Position numbers and translations under genes: made by a program | Notes under the pieces: model-generated | Databases searched by the model: none | What the model was told of the DNA's origin: nothing | What the model saw: only the letters and a program-made list of their open reading frames with translations | Shown: one piece after another, positions 8,243 through 16,714 of the stretch | Layout: the number at the start of each line of letters is the position of its first letter | Numbering within the stretch: position 1 is the first letter of the stretch | NCBI GenBank assembly: GCA_035652235.1 | Contig: DASREE010000059.1 | Location: 6,741-70,740 of the forward strand | Origin: PALSA-612 sp035652235 | GTDB taxonomy: Bacteria; Actinomycetota; Thermoleophilia; Gaiellales; Gaiellaceae | Reading direction: 5' to 3' | DNA: 64,000 bases

Positions 8243-9999
8243 GCGTCGATCCGGTGCTGCTGTCGGTGCTCGCGAACCGGCTCGACTCGATCGTGCGCGA
8301 GATGGAGAACACGCTGCTGCGTACCGGGCGCTCCGCCGTCCTGAACATGGCGCGCGACTTCTCCTGCGCGCTGATCACGGCCGACAACCGTCTGCTCGCC
8401 TCGGCCGAGGGGCTGCCCGTGCACGTGATCGGGATGGAGTTCCTGGCGGAGGCCGTCACCGACCTGCACGACGACCTGGCCAAGGGCGACGCCTTCCTGC
8501 ACAACGACCCGTACCTCGGCAACACGCACCCGGCCGACCACACCATCCTCGTGCCGGTCTTCTGGGAGGGCCGGCACGTGTTCACGGCCGCCGCGAAGGC
8601 GCACCAGGCGGACTGCGGCAACGCCCAGCCGACGACGTACATGCCGTACGCGCGCGACGTGTACGAGGAGGGCAGCCTGATCTTCCCCGCCGTGCGCGTG
8701 CAGCGCGGCTACCGCGACATCGACGACGTGATCCGCATGTGCCGCCGCCGCATCCGCGTCCCCGACCAGTGGTACGGCGACTACCTGGCCATGCTCGGCG
8801 CGGCCAGGATCGGCGAGGCGCGTCTGGAGGAGCTGTGCGGCAAGTACGGGATCGGCACCCTGGCCGAGTTCGTCGAGGAGTGGTTCGACTACTCGGAGCG
8901 GCGCATCGCGCACGTGATCTCGACCATGCCCGCGGGCACGATCGTCGGCGAGGGCAGGCACGACCCCTTCGGGCCCGCCCCGGACGGGATCCCGATCCGC
9001 GTCTCGATCACCATCGACCCGCAGGCGGGCATGATCGAGGCCGACCTGACCGACAACGTCGACTGCCTGCCGGCGGGCGTGAACGAGTCGCGGACGTGCG
9101 CCCTCAACAACTGCCTGACGGGGATCTTCAACTCGATCGACCCGGACATCCCGCACAACGCCGGCACCTTCCGGCGGGTGCGGGTGAAGCTGCGCGACAA
9201 CTGCGTCGTCGGCGTCCCGCGCTTCCCGCACTCCTGCTCGGTGGCGACGACGAACGTCGGCGAGCGGCTGGTCGTGACGACGCAGCGCACGATCGCCGAC
9301 GCGTGGGCGGGCTACGGGCTGGCGGAGGGGGCGTGCGGGATCGGCCCCGGCTTCGCCGTCGTCTCGGGCGTCGACTGGCGCAAGGACGCAAGCCCGTACG
9401 TGAACCAGAAGTTCCTCGGCTCCCAGGGCGGGCCGGCCGGGCCGGAGCACGACGGCTGGATCACCTACGGCAACTCGGTCACGAACGGCCTCATGTTCCG
9501 GGACAGCGTCGAGATCGACGAGCAGAAGTACCCGATCCGCGTGCGCGAGGTGCGCATCCGCACCGACTCGGAGGGCGCCGGCCGCCGGCGCGGGGCGCCC
9601 GGGACGCGCGTCGCCTTCGGCCCCAAGCACGACCCGATGACGGCGGCGTACGTCACCGACGGCTACCACCACCCGCCGCGCGGAACGCAGGGGGGCGGCA
9701 CCGCCGCGCCGTCCGTTGCCTTCAAGGTCACGGTCGACGGCGAGGAGCAGGAGCTGGAGCCGATCGCGCAGGTGGTGCTCGAGCCGGGCGAGCTGCTCGG
9801 CCACCTGCTGAGCGGCGGCGGCGGCTACGGCCATCCGTACGAGCGCGAGCCGGAGCGGGTGCGCGAGGACGTGCTGGCGCGCTTCGTGAGCTTCGAGCGG
9901 GCGCGCGAGGTGTACGGGGTCGCGTTCCGGCAGGAGGTGCTCGACGACTCGCTCGAGATCGACGTCGAGGAGACCGCGCGATTGAGGAGGTCGGCATGA
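8239..9999 (+). CDS. Hydantoinase/oxoprolinase subunit B (HyuB family), copy 1
   Basis: A 586-residue HyuB-family protein: SVDPVLLSVLANRLDSIVREM start, then DFSCALITADNRLL, NDPYLGNTHPADHTI, and the C-terminal RREREPERVREDVL-type tail (here YEREPERVREDVLARFVS). It starts at a GTG overlapping the hyuA stop, so the two subunits are translationally coupled. HyuB carries the second half of the active site in hydantoinase A/B, oxoprolinase and acetone/acetophenone carboxylase complexes. A stretch rich in Asp and His (around residues 80-100) probably binds metal. The substrate is not predictable from sequence alone. Confidence 0.9.
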   Translation: MSVDPVLLSVLANRLDSIVREMENTLLRTGRSAVLNMARDFSCALITADNRLLASAEGLPVHVIGMEFLAEAVTDLHDDLAKGDAFLHNDPYLGNTHPADHTILVPVFWEGRHVFTAAAKAHQADCGNAQPTTYMPYARDVYEEGSLIFPAVRVQRGYRDIDDVIRMCRRRIRVPDQWYGDYLAMLGAARIGEARLEELCGKYGIGTLAEFVEEWFDYSERRIAHVISTMPAGTIVGEGRHDPFGPAPDGIPIRVSITIDPQAGMIEADLTDNVDCLPAGVNESRTCALNNCLTGIFNSIDPDIPHNAGTFRRVRVKLRDNCVVGVPRFPHSCSVATTNVGERLVVTTQRTIADAWAGYGLAEGACGIGPGFAVVSGVDWRKDASPYVNQKFLGSQGGPAGPEHDGWITYGNSVTNGLMFRDSVEIDEQKYPIRVREVRIRTDSEGAGRRRGAPGTRVAFGPKHDPMTAAYVTDGYHHPPRGTQGGGTAAPSVAFKVTVDGEEQELEPIAQVVLEPGELLGHLLSGGGGYGHPYEREPERVREDVLARFVSFERAREVYGVAFRQEVLDDSLEIDVEETARLRRSA

Positions 10000-10745
10000 A
10001 TCGGTTCCCGACTACGACCCTGGAGGGGAAGGTCGCGATCGTCACCGGCGCGAGCTCCGGCATCGGCTTCGCCTGCGCCCAGGCCATGTCCGCCGCGGGC
10101 GCCGCCGTCGTGCTCGTCGGGCGCGACCGCGAGCGGCTCGAGCGCTGCGCGGCCGGCTGCGGCGAGCACCTCGTCGTCGCGGTCGACATCACCGCCGAGG
10201 ACGCGCCCGCCCGGATCGTGGACGGCGCGCTCGAGCGCTTCGGCCGCATCGACGTGCTCCTGCACATGGCGGGCATCTTCTGGCCGAGGCCGCTGGCCGA
10301 GGCGCCGCTCGAGGACTTCGACATGCAGTGGCGGGTGAACGTGCGCGCGCCGTACGCGATCACGAAGGCAGCGCTGCCGCACCTGGGCCGCGACAGCTCG
10401 GTCATCTTCGTCTCCTCGATCGCCGGCCAGGTGGCGTTCCCGAACTCGTCCGCCTACTGCGCGACGAAGGGCGCGATCGAGCTGCTGACGAAGGCGCTCG
10501 CGGTCGAGCTGGCGCCGGCCGGGATCCGGGTGAACGCGATCGCGCCCGGGAACATCCGCACGCCCATGAACGAGAAGCTGCTGGAGGATCCGGACTACGA
10601 GCAGATGTACCTGGACGGGACGCCGTACGGGCGCGTCGGCACCGTCGAGGACATCGCCCCGCTCGCCGTCTTCCTCGCGTCGGACGCAGCGGCGTACATC
10701 CACGGGGAGAGCATCCTCGTCGACGGCGGCTGGGCCGCCCGGTGA
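9996..10745 (+). CDS. SDR family NAD(P)-dependent oxidoreductase
   Basis: A 249-residue classical short-chain dehydrogenase. It has the cofactor motif TGASSGIGFACAQA, the catalytic serine in VSSIAG, the YCATK active-site motif and a C-terminal HGESILVDGGWAAR typical of the family. The ATG at 9996 overlaps the hyuB stop (ATGA), making it the third gene of the hyuAB operon. It probably oxidises or reduces a hydroxyl/keto group of the ring-opened product; substrate unknown. Confidence 0.9.
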   Translation: MNRFPTTTLEGKVAIVTGASSGIGFACAQAMSAAGAAVVLVGRDRERLERCAAGCGEHLVVAVDITAEDAPARIVDGALERFGRIDVLLHMAGIFWPRPLAEAPLEDFDMQWRVNVRAPYAITKAALPHLGRDSSVIFVSSIAGQVAFPNSSAYCATKGAIELLTKALAVELAPAGIRVNAIAPGNIRTPMNEKLLEDPDYEQMYLDGTPYGRVGTVEDIAPLAVFLASDAAAYIHGESILVDGGWAAR

Positions 10746-10778
10746 GGCTCCAGTGGGAGAAAGGAGGGTGCAGGCAGA

Positions 10779-10808
10779 TTGAACCGGTGACGAGGTATCT
10801 CGTAGCAT
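10779..10808 (+). promoter_or_regulatory. Possible internal promoter before the Liv-type transporter (TTGAAC-18-TAGCAT)
   Basis: In the 116-base gap before the binding-protein gene, TTGAAC (10779-10784) and TAGCAT (10803-10808) lie 18 bases apart. This would give the highly expressed binding protein its own transcript about 45 bases ahead of its start. Prediction only. Confidence 0.3.
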
Positions 10809-10861
10809 CGGCCCTCGGAGAGCAACGGCCGCTTTCCCCCGCGGCCACGAAGGGAGGAAGA

Positions 10862-12115
10862 ATGAGGAAGCGACTCGCCCTCGTCGCCGCCGTGACCGCG
10901 CTCGGTGCGCTCGTCGTGGCGATGACGGTGGGGACGGCGTCGGGCAGCCGCCAGGCGGGCACGATCCTGATCGGGATCTCGGCGGCGAAGACCGGCATCC
11001 TGGCGCCGTACGACCTGCAGTCGGGCCAGCTGTTCCAGATGCGGATCAACCAGATCAACAAGGCCGGCGGCGTGCTCGGCAAGCAGATCAAGGTCGAGTG
11101 GATCGACACCAAGTCGGACAAGCCGACGGCGGCGGCGAACGCGAACGAGCTGATCTCGAAGGGAGCAGTGGTGATCATCGCCACCTGCGACTTCGACTTC
11201 TCGTTCCCGGCGATCAACGCCGCGCGCTCGCACAAGGTGCCGGGCATCGCGCTGTGCGCTTCCTCACCGAAGGTGGCGACGCCGGCGATCGTCGGCCCCT
11301 ACGGCGGTTCGATGGGGCTCGGCTCCGACGCCGAGGGCGCGACGATGGCGGAGTGGATGCACGCCAAGAAGCCGCAGTGGAAGCGGGTGTACGTGTTCAA
11401 GGACAACTCGCTCGAGTACTCGAAGGCGACGGCGGACTACTTCAAGGCACGCTGGACGCAGCTCGGCGGCAAGGTGTGCGGCGAGGACACGTTCGTCGGT
11501 GGCCCGAACCTCGACCTCTCCTCGCAGATCACGCGTCTGCGCGGCAAGGTGAAGGGCTGCGACGCGATCTTCGACGGCTCCTGGCAGCCGTTCGGATCGC
11601 AGCTGATCAAGGCGATCCGCGCGGCGGGCATCAACATCCCGATCACGACGAACGCCTCGGTCAACGGCGTCCTCGTCAAGCAGGTGGCCGGCAACGTGTC
11701 GAACTTCTACGCCGAGGGCTTCGCCTGCCTGCCGACGTACTGCAACGGCACGCAGACGCCGCTCGTGCGCACGATCGCCAAGCAGTTCCAGGCGACCTAC
11801 CACACCCCGCTCGGCAACCACTATGCGCTTCCGGGCTACGCGCTCGCCGACGCGGTCGTGGCGGCGATCAAGAAGGCCGGCTCGACTGACGGCCCGAAGA
11901 TCGCGGACGCCCTGTTCGGCGGGAAGGTGACGGTGAACTACTTCGGCACGAAGATGCAGTTCACGCCCAAGTGCCACCGTCCACAGCCGGCTGCGTACTC
12001 GATCGAGCAGTGGACGAACGGCAAGGACAAGCAGGTGGACCACTGGAAGGTCCACTTCATTCCAAACATCGGCGACGGCAGCCCGTGCTGGGGCAAGCCG
12101 CCGGCCGTGAGGTAG
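10862..12115 (+). CDS. ABC transporter substrate-binding protein, branched-chain amino acid/amide type
   Basis: A 417-residue secreted protein with an N-terminal signal sequence (MRKRLALVAAVTALGALVVA, then a small-residue cleavage region near TASG) and a periplasmic-binding-protein type 1 fold of the LivK/amide family (ILIGISAAKTGILAPYD, NKAGGVLGKQIKVEWIDTKSD). A strong GGGAGGAAG ribosome site precedes the ATG by a few bases. Six cysteines in the mature part (in CDFD, LCASS, KVCGED, KGCDA, FACLPTYC) are unusual for this family and may form disulfides. It is followed directly by two ATPases and two permeases, completing the transporter. Given the hyuAB genes before it, the ligand may be a cyclic amide, ureide or amino acid derivative. 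Confidence 0.92.
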   Translation: MRKRLALVAAVTALGALVVAMTVGTASGSRQAGTILIGISAAKTGILAPYDLQSGQLFQMRINQINKAGGVLGKQIKVEWIDTKSDKPTAAANANELISKGAVVIIATCDFDFSFPAINAARSHKVPGIALCASSPKVATPAIVGPYGGSMGLGSDAEGATMAEWMHAKKPQWKRVYVFKDNSLEYSKATADYFKARWTQLGGKVCGEDTFVGGPNLDLSSQITRLRGKVKGCDAIFDGSWQPFGSQLIKAIRAAGINIPITTNASVNGVLVKQVAGNVSNFYAEGFACLPTYCNGTQTPLVRTIAKQFQATYHTPLGNHYALPGYALADAVVAAIKKAGSTDGPKIADALFGGKVTVNYFGTKMQFTPKCHRPQPAAYSIEQWTNGKDKQVDHWKVHFIPNIGDGSPCWGKPPAVR

Positions 12116-12133
12116 CAGTCGGGAAGTGAGTCG

Positions 12134-12919
12134 ATGACCACCGCCGTCGACGGCCCGGGCCCCGCGAAACTGGTCGCGGAGGAGATTCGCGTCCACTTCG
12201 AGGGCGTCCGGGCGGTCGACGGCGTCGACCTGACGCTCGAGCGGGGGCAGATCATGGGGCTGATCGGCCCGAACGGAGCGGGGAAGACGACGTTCATGAA
12301 CGCTGTCTCGAGCTTCGTCCGGCTGACGGGCGGCCGGGTGCTGCTGGGAGACCTGGACGTGACGCACTGGCCGCCGGAGCGGCTCGCGAAGCACGGGCTC
12401 GTGCGGACGTTCCAGGACGTGGCCACCTTCCCCGCCTTGTCGGTGTTCGAGAACGTCGAGCTCGGGGCGCTCGGGGCCGGCCTGTCGCGGCGGCAGGCCC
12501 GCCAGCGCGCGAACGAGCTGCTCGACCGCCTCGGCCTGCAGCACCTGGCGAAGCTGCCGGCCTCCGCGCTCCCGCACGGCGAGGAGCGGCGGGTCGGCAT
12601 CGCCCGGGCGGTCGCCTGCTCGCCCCGCTTCCTGCTCCTCGACGAGCCCGGGGCTGGACTCGACGACGCCGAGAGCCTCCAGCTGGCGGAGAACATCGCC
12701 ACCATCCGCGACCAGCTCGGCTGCGGCGTGCTGCTCGTCGAGCACGACATGCGGATCATCTTCCGCGTCTGCGAGCGCATCCAGGTGCTCGACTACGGCA
12801 AGTCGCTCGCCGTCGGAACGCCGCAGGAGATCCGCCAGAACCGGGAGGTCATCGCCGCCTACCTCGGCCAGAAGGGCGCGGAGATCGCGGAGACGCACCA
12901 GCATGCTGAAGATCACTGA
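12134..12919 (+). CDS. ABC transporter ATP-binding protein (LivG-like)
   Basis: A 261-residue ATPase with Walker A GPNGAGKTT (about residues 45-53), Walker B LLLDEPGAGL and the H-loop VEHDM. The ABC signature is degenerate: ALPHGEERRVGIARA in place of LSGGEQ, a variation commonly seen in LivG proteins. It energises uptake together with LivF and the two permeases. The ATG lies 18 bases after the binding-protein stop. It overlaps livF by 17 bases. Confidence 0.92.
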   Translation: MTTAVDGPGPAKLVAEEIRVHFEGVRAVDGVDLTLERGQIMGLIGPNGAGKTTFMNAVSSFVRLTGGRVLLGDLDVTHWPPERLAKHGLVRTFQDVATFPALSVFENVELGALGAGLSRRQARQRANELLDRLGLQHLAKLPASALPHGEERRVGIARAVACSPRFLLLDEPGAGLDDAESLQLAENIATIRDQLGCGVLLVEHDMRIIFRVCERIQVLDYGKSLAVGTPQEIRQNREVIAAYLGQKGAEIAETHQHAEDH

Positions 12920-13616
12920 CCTGTCCGTCAACTACGGCCGCGTCCGCGCCGTGCAGCACCTGTCGCTCGAGGTGAACGAGGGGGAGCTCGTCGGGCTGGT
13001 CGGCCACAACGGCGCCGGCAAGACGACGACGCTGATGACGGTCACCGGCGTTCTCAAGCCGGTGTCGGGCGACATCCTGTTCGAGGGCCGCTCGATCGTC
13101 GGCATGTCCCCGGACGCCATCCTCCGGCTCGGCATCTCGCTCGTGCCTGAGGGACGGCGCATCTTCGGCCGGCTGACCGTCGGCGAGAACCTGAAGATCG
13201 GGACGACCGCGCGCAGGGATCGCCGCCGCGCCGACGAGGACATCAAGCGGCTGCTCGAGCGCTTCCCGGTGCTGCAGCGCGACTGGAGCAAGTCGGGCGC
13301 GAAGCTGTCGGGCGGCGAGCAGCAGCAGCTGGCGATCGCGCGCGCGCTTCTCGCCAAGCCGAAGCTCCTCCTCCTCGACGAGCCGACGCTCGGCCTCGCG
13401 CCGCTGATGGTCGACCGCGTGTTCGAGATCCTCGAGGAGCTGAAGCGGGAAGGATCGACGATCCTGCTCGTCGAGCAGAACGCGGCGCGCACGATCGAGG
13501 TCGCCGACCGCACCTACGTCATGCGCTCGGGCGGCCGGATCGAGTTCCACGGCACCGCAGAGGAGCTCGCGCAGCGGGGCGACTTCGAGACCGCCTACAT
13601 CGGAATGGGGGGGTAA
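12903..13616 (+). CDS. ABC transporter ATP-binding protein (LivF-like)
   Basis: A 237-residue ATPase with Walker A GHNGAGKTT, a canonical signature LSGGEQQQLAIARAL, Walker B LLLDEPTLGLAP and the LivF-typical closing block on TYVMRSGGRIEFHGTAEEL. Length and motif order match LivF of high-affinity branched-chain amino acid or urea/amide transporters. Start ATG overlaps the end of the LivG-like gene; its stop is six bases before the first permease. Confidence 0.92.
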   Translation: MLKITDLSVNYGRVRAVQHLSLEVNEGELVGLVGHNGAGKTTTLMTVTGVLKPVSGDILFEGRSIVGMSPDAILRLGISLVPEGRRIFGRLTVGENLKIGTTARRDRRRADEDIKRLLERFPVLQRDWSKSGAKLSGGEQQQLAIARALLAKPKLLLLDEPTLGLAPLMVDRVFEILEELKREGSTILLVEQNAARTIEVADRTYVMRSGGRIEFHGTAEELAQRGDFETAYIGMGG

Positions 13617-13622
13617 GCCGAG

Positions 13623-14570
13623 ATGCTCCTGGCGTCGGCGTCCAACGTCATCCAGTACATCACCGACTCGATCTACTACGGCAGCTTCTTCGCGCTGATC
13701 TCGCTGTCGCTGTCGCTGCTCTTCGGCGTGATGGGGCTGATGAACTTCGCCTACGGCGAGCTGATCATGGCGGGCGCCTACGTCATGTTCTACACGCGCA
13801 GCTGGGGTTGGCTGGCGATGATCGTGATGGTCGTCCTCATCGTCACCGTGCTCTCGCTGCTGATGGAGCTGGTCGCCTTCCGGCCGCTTCGCCGCGCCGA
13901 GCCGGTCGTGCTGCTGATCACGTCGTTCGCCGTCAGCTACGGCCTCGAGGCGCTCGGCTGGATGACCGTGGGGACGGGTCCGCAGAAGGGCGTCGAGCCG
14001 TACCCGTGGCTGACCAAGCAGTCGGACGTCGCCGGGGTGCTGATCTCGAAGCTCGAGATCGTCACCTGGATCGTCACGGTCGTGCTGCTCGTGGCGATGA
14101 CGCTGTTGATCAAGCGCACCTCGCTCGGGATCCAGCTGCGCGCCTCGACGGAGGACTTCCGCATGGCGCAGCTCGTCGGCGTTCGCGCGAACTGGGTCAT
14201 CTCGGCGGCGTTCGGCCTCACCGGCCTGCTCGCGAGCGCGGTCGCCGTTCTCTACACCTTCCGCTCCGGCGCCGTCGCGCCGGACATCGGGCAGGGGCCG
14301 CTGCTCGTCGCCTTCGTCGGCGGCGTCATCGGCGGGCTCGGCTCGCTCGCCGGCGCCGCCCTCGGCGGCTTCGTGCTCGGCGTCGTCCTCAACGTCCTGC
14401 AGGCGACGCTGCCGCTCAGCATCAACAACCACTTCCAGCTGTTCGCGTTCGCGGCGGTGATCGCGATCCTCGTCTTCCAGCCCGAGGGGCTGATCGCCGT
14501 CCGCACAGGCTTCGTGCGGACGTGGTGGCGCCGTCTGCGGCCGGCCGCGGTGCAGGGAGCGTCGGCGTGA
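13623..14570 (+). CDS. Branched-chain amino acid/amide ABC transporter permease (LivH-like)
   Basis: A 315-residue membrane protein with about eight hydrophobic segments and the LivH signature near the N-terminus (SLSLLFGVMGLMNFAYGEL) and the permease motif GGVIGGLGSLAGAALGGFV close to the C-terminus. It forms one half of the membrane channel with the next gene. Its TGA overlaps the GTG of the LivM-like gene by four bases, so expression is coupled. Confidence 0.92.
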   Translation: MLLASASNVIQYITDSIYYGSFFALISLSLSLLFGVMGLMNFAYGELIMAGAYVMFYTRSWGWLAMIVMVVLIVTVLSLLMELVAFRPLRRAEPVVLLITSFAVSYGLEALGWMTVGTGPQKGVEPYPWLTKQSDVAGVLISKLEIVTWIVTVVLLVAMTLLIKRTSLGIQLRASTEDFRMAQLVGVRANWVISAAFGLTGLLASAVAVLYTFRSGAVAPDIGQGPLLVAFVGGVIGGLGSLAGAALGGFVLGVVLNVLQATLPLSINNHFQLFAFAAVIAILVFQPEGLIAVRTGFVRTWWRRLRPAAVQGASA

Positions 14571-15736
14571 GCGACCGGTGGCGTCGCATCGAGCCGGTCG
14601 CGCGGCGGCTATGGGCGCCGTTCGCGCTCTGCTCCCTCCTCGTCGTCACCTGGTGGCTCCTCGACGACTTCGGCGGCGAGATCTACCAGGCGTATGGCAT
14701 CCGCATGTTCCTCAACCTGATGATCGTCCTGGCCCTGCAGATCTTCAGCGGCAACTCGGGCGTCCTCTCCTTCGGCCACGCCACGTTCGTCGCCATGGGC
14801 GCCTACTTCTCGGCGCTGCTGACGATCCCGCCGGCCGACAAGACGTTCCAGTTCCTGACGATGCCGCACTGGCTCAGGTCGTGGATCTTCCCGGCGCATC
14901 TGTCGGCGCTCGAGGCGATCCTCGCCGGCGCCGGCTTCGCGATGGCCATCGCCGCTCTGCTCGCGCCCCCCGTCGTGCGGCTCGCGGGCGTGCAGGCGGG
15001 CATCGCCACGCTCGCCATCCTCGTCATGGACAACGTCTTCAACACGCAGACGACGTCGATCACCCGCGGGACGAGCACGCTGATCGCGGTGCCGCAGACG
15101 ACGACGTTCGTGTCGCTCCTCGTCTGGGCGCTGATCTTCGTGGGAGTCGCCTACATGTTCAAACAGTCGCGCTTCGGGCTCCGCCTGCGGGCGACGCGCG
15201 AGAACGTCAGGGCGGCCAGGTCGGTCGGCGTCAGCGTGGCAAAGGAGCGCGCGATCGCCTGGATCCTGTCGGGCTTCGTCGCCGGTGCCGCCGGGGCGCT
15301 GTACGGCCACTGGTTCGTCACCTTCAGCCCCGGCGACTTCTACTTCAACACGAACGGGATCGACCTCGTCATCCTGCCGATCGCCATGCTCGTGATCGGC
15401 GGCATGGGCAGCGTCACCGGGGCCGTCGTCGGCTGCTACGTGGTGACGGTCGTGTACACGTTCTTCAACCGCTGGGAGGTGGACGGGTTCGGCGGGACGG
15501 TCGGCACGGCGCCGTCCGGCACGGCCAACCTCGTGCTGGCGGTGACCTTCCTCGTCGTCCTCTTCCTCCGGCCAAGGGGCCTCGCCGGCGGGGCCGAGCT
15601 GACCTGGCCGACCGACTGGCGGCTGCCGCGCTTCCACCTCCCCGGCCGCGCCCGCGTCTCCCCGCTCGCCGGCGGCGCGTCCGGGGCCGAGCCTCCGGTC
15701 GAGGTGCCCGAGCGGCCGGCGAGCTCCGTCGAGTGA
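14567..15736 (+). CDS. Branched-chain amino acid/amide ABC transporter permease (LivM-like)
   Basis: A 389-residue membrane protein with NLMIVLALQIFSGNSGVLSF (the LivM opening motif, about residues 45-65), about eight to nine hydrophobic segments and the GGMGSVTGAVVG coupling segment. The GTG at 14567 overlaps the LivH-like stop. It is longer than average because of a Pro/Arg-rich cytoplasmic tail after residue 350. With the previous four genes it forms a complete uptake system. Confidence 0.9.
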   Translation: MSDRWRRIEPVARRLWAPFALCSLLVVTWWLLDDFGGEIYQAYGIRMFLNLMIVLALQIFSGNSGVLSFGHATFVAMGAYFSALLTIPPADKTFQFLTMPHWLRSWIFPAHLSALEAILAGAGFAMAIAALLAPPVVRLAGVQAGIATLAILVMDNVFNTQTTSITRGTSTLIAVPQTTTFVSLLVWALIFVGVAYMFKQSRFGLRLRATRENVRAARSVGVSVAKERAIAWILSGFVAGAAGALYGHWFVTFSPGDFYFNTNGIDLVILPIAMLVIGGMGSVTGAVVGCYVVTVVYTFFNRWEVDGFGGTVGTAPSGTANLVLAVTFLVVLFLRPRGLAGGAELTWPTDWRLPRFHLPGRARVSPLAGGASGAEPPVEVPERPASSVE

Positions 15737-16683
15737 CGAGCGTCATGCGCGAGACGATGTGGCGGCAGCCCGCCGACCTCGCGGCGCTGCTTGCCGACCC
15801 GGGGCCGGTGGAGGCGCAGGCGGGCAGGCTCGCCGGTCGCCGCCTCGTCGTGGTCGGGACGGGGACGAGCTGGCACGCGGCGAACCACGCCGTCTGGCTC
15901 CTCCGCGAGGCGGGTGTCGACGCGCAGGCGGTGCAGGCGATGGACGCGGCGCTGTACGGGCTGCCGGTGCGGGACGGCGCCGCCGTGCTCGTCATGAGCC
16001 ACCGCAACACGAAGCGCTTCTCGAGCGCCGTGCTCGACGAGCTCCGCGCGGCCGGCGCCGGGCCCGTCGTCGTCGTCGGCGGCCGGGGCTCGCCGGGGGT
16101 GGACGTGGAGACGGTCGAGCAGGAGCGCTCCGCCGCCTTCACGGCCAGCCACCTGGGGGCGCTCATGCGGGTGGCGCAGCTCGCCCGGGCCTTCGGCGCG
16201 CCGCTCGAGCGGCTCGAGGACGTGCCGGGCGCGGTCGAGGCGGCGCTCGAGCGCAAGCTCGGGGTGCGCGCGCCGCAGCGGCTGCTCGAGCTGATCGGCG
16301 CCGGCCCCAACCAGTGGACGGCTGCCGAGGGTGCGCTCAAGGCGCGCGAGACGTCGCGTGTCGCGACCGAGGGGCTGTCGGTCGAGCAGTTCTTCCACGG
16401 CCCCTCCGTGGCGGTCGACGAGCGGGACGTGCTCGTGTGCCTGGACGGCGGCGGGCTGGGGGCGGAGCGGCTGCACGCGGTCGCGCGGGCAGCCGAGGCG
16501 TGCGGCGCGCGCGTGCACGTCCTGTCCGAGACCTCGCTCGGCGAGCCGCTGTCGATCTTCCCGCTGACGGTCTGCGTGCAGCGCATCGCGCTCGAGCTCG
16601 CCGAGGAGCTCGGCGCCGACCCGGACGCGTTCGGCTACGACGTCCCGGGCCGGAAGGAGGCCTGGACCGCGCTCACGTTGTAG
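15733..16683 (+). CDS. Tandem SIS-domain protein (GlmS isomerase-like, no glutaminase domain)
   Basis: A 316-residue protein made of two sugar-isomerase (SIS) domains. The first has VVVGTGTSWHAANHA and SHRNTKRF; the second has TEGLSVEQFFHGPSVAVDERD, close to the FKHGP segment of the GlmS isomerase half. The N-terminal amidotransferase domain of GlmS is absent. The GTG at 15733 overlaps the LivM-like stop in the same way as other junctions of the operon; an ATG at 15745 is the alternative. Family members handle phosphosugars or deglycate amino-sugar compounds (as FrlB does). Why such a protein closes a hyuAB-Liv operon is unclear; cleavage of a glycated or amino-sugar-derived substrate is one option. 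Confidence 0.82.
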   Translation: MTSVMRETMWRQPADLAALLADPGPVEAQAGRLAGRRLVVVGTGTSWHAANHAVWLLREAGVDAQAVQAMDAALYGLPVRDGAAVLVMSHRNTKRFSSAVLDELRAAGAGPVVVVGGRGSPGVDVETVEQERSAAFTASHLGALMRVAQLARAFGAPLERLEDVPGAVEAALERKLGVRAPQRLLELIGAGPNQWTAAEGALKARETSRVATEGLSVEQFFHGPSVAVDERDVLVCLDGGGLGAERLHAVARAAEACGARVHVLSETSLGEPLSIFPLTVCVQRIALELAEELGADPDAFGYDVPGRKEAWTALTL

Positions 16684-16714
16684 AGGCTCGGCGCGCCCGG
16701 ACCCCCCAACGGCG

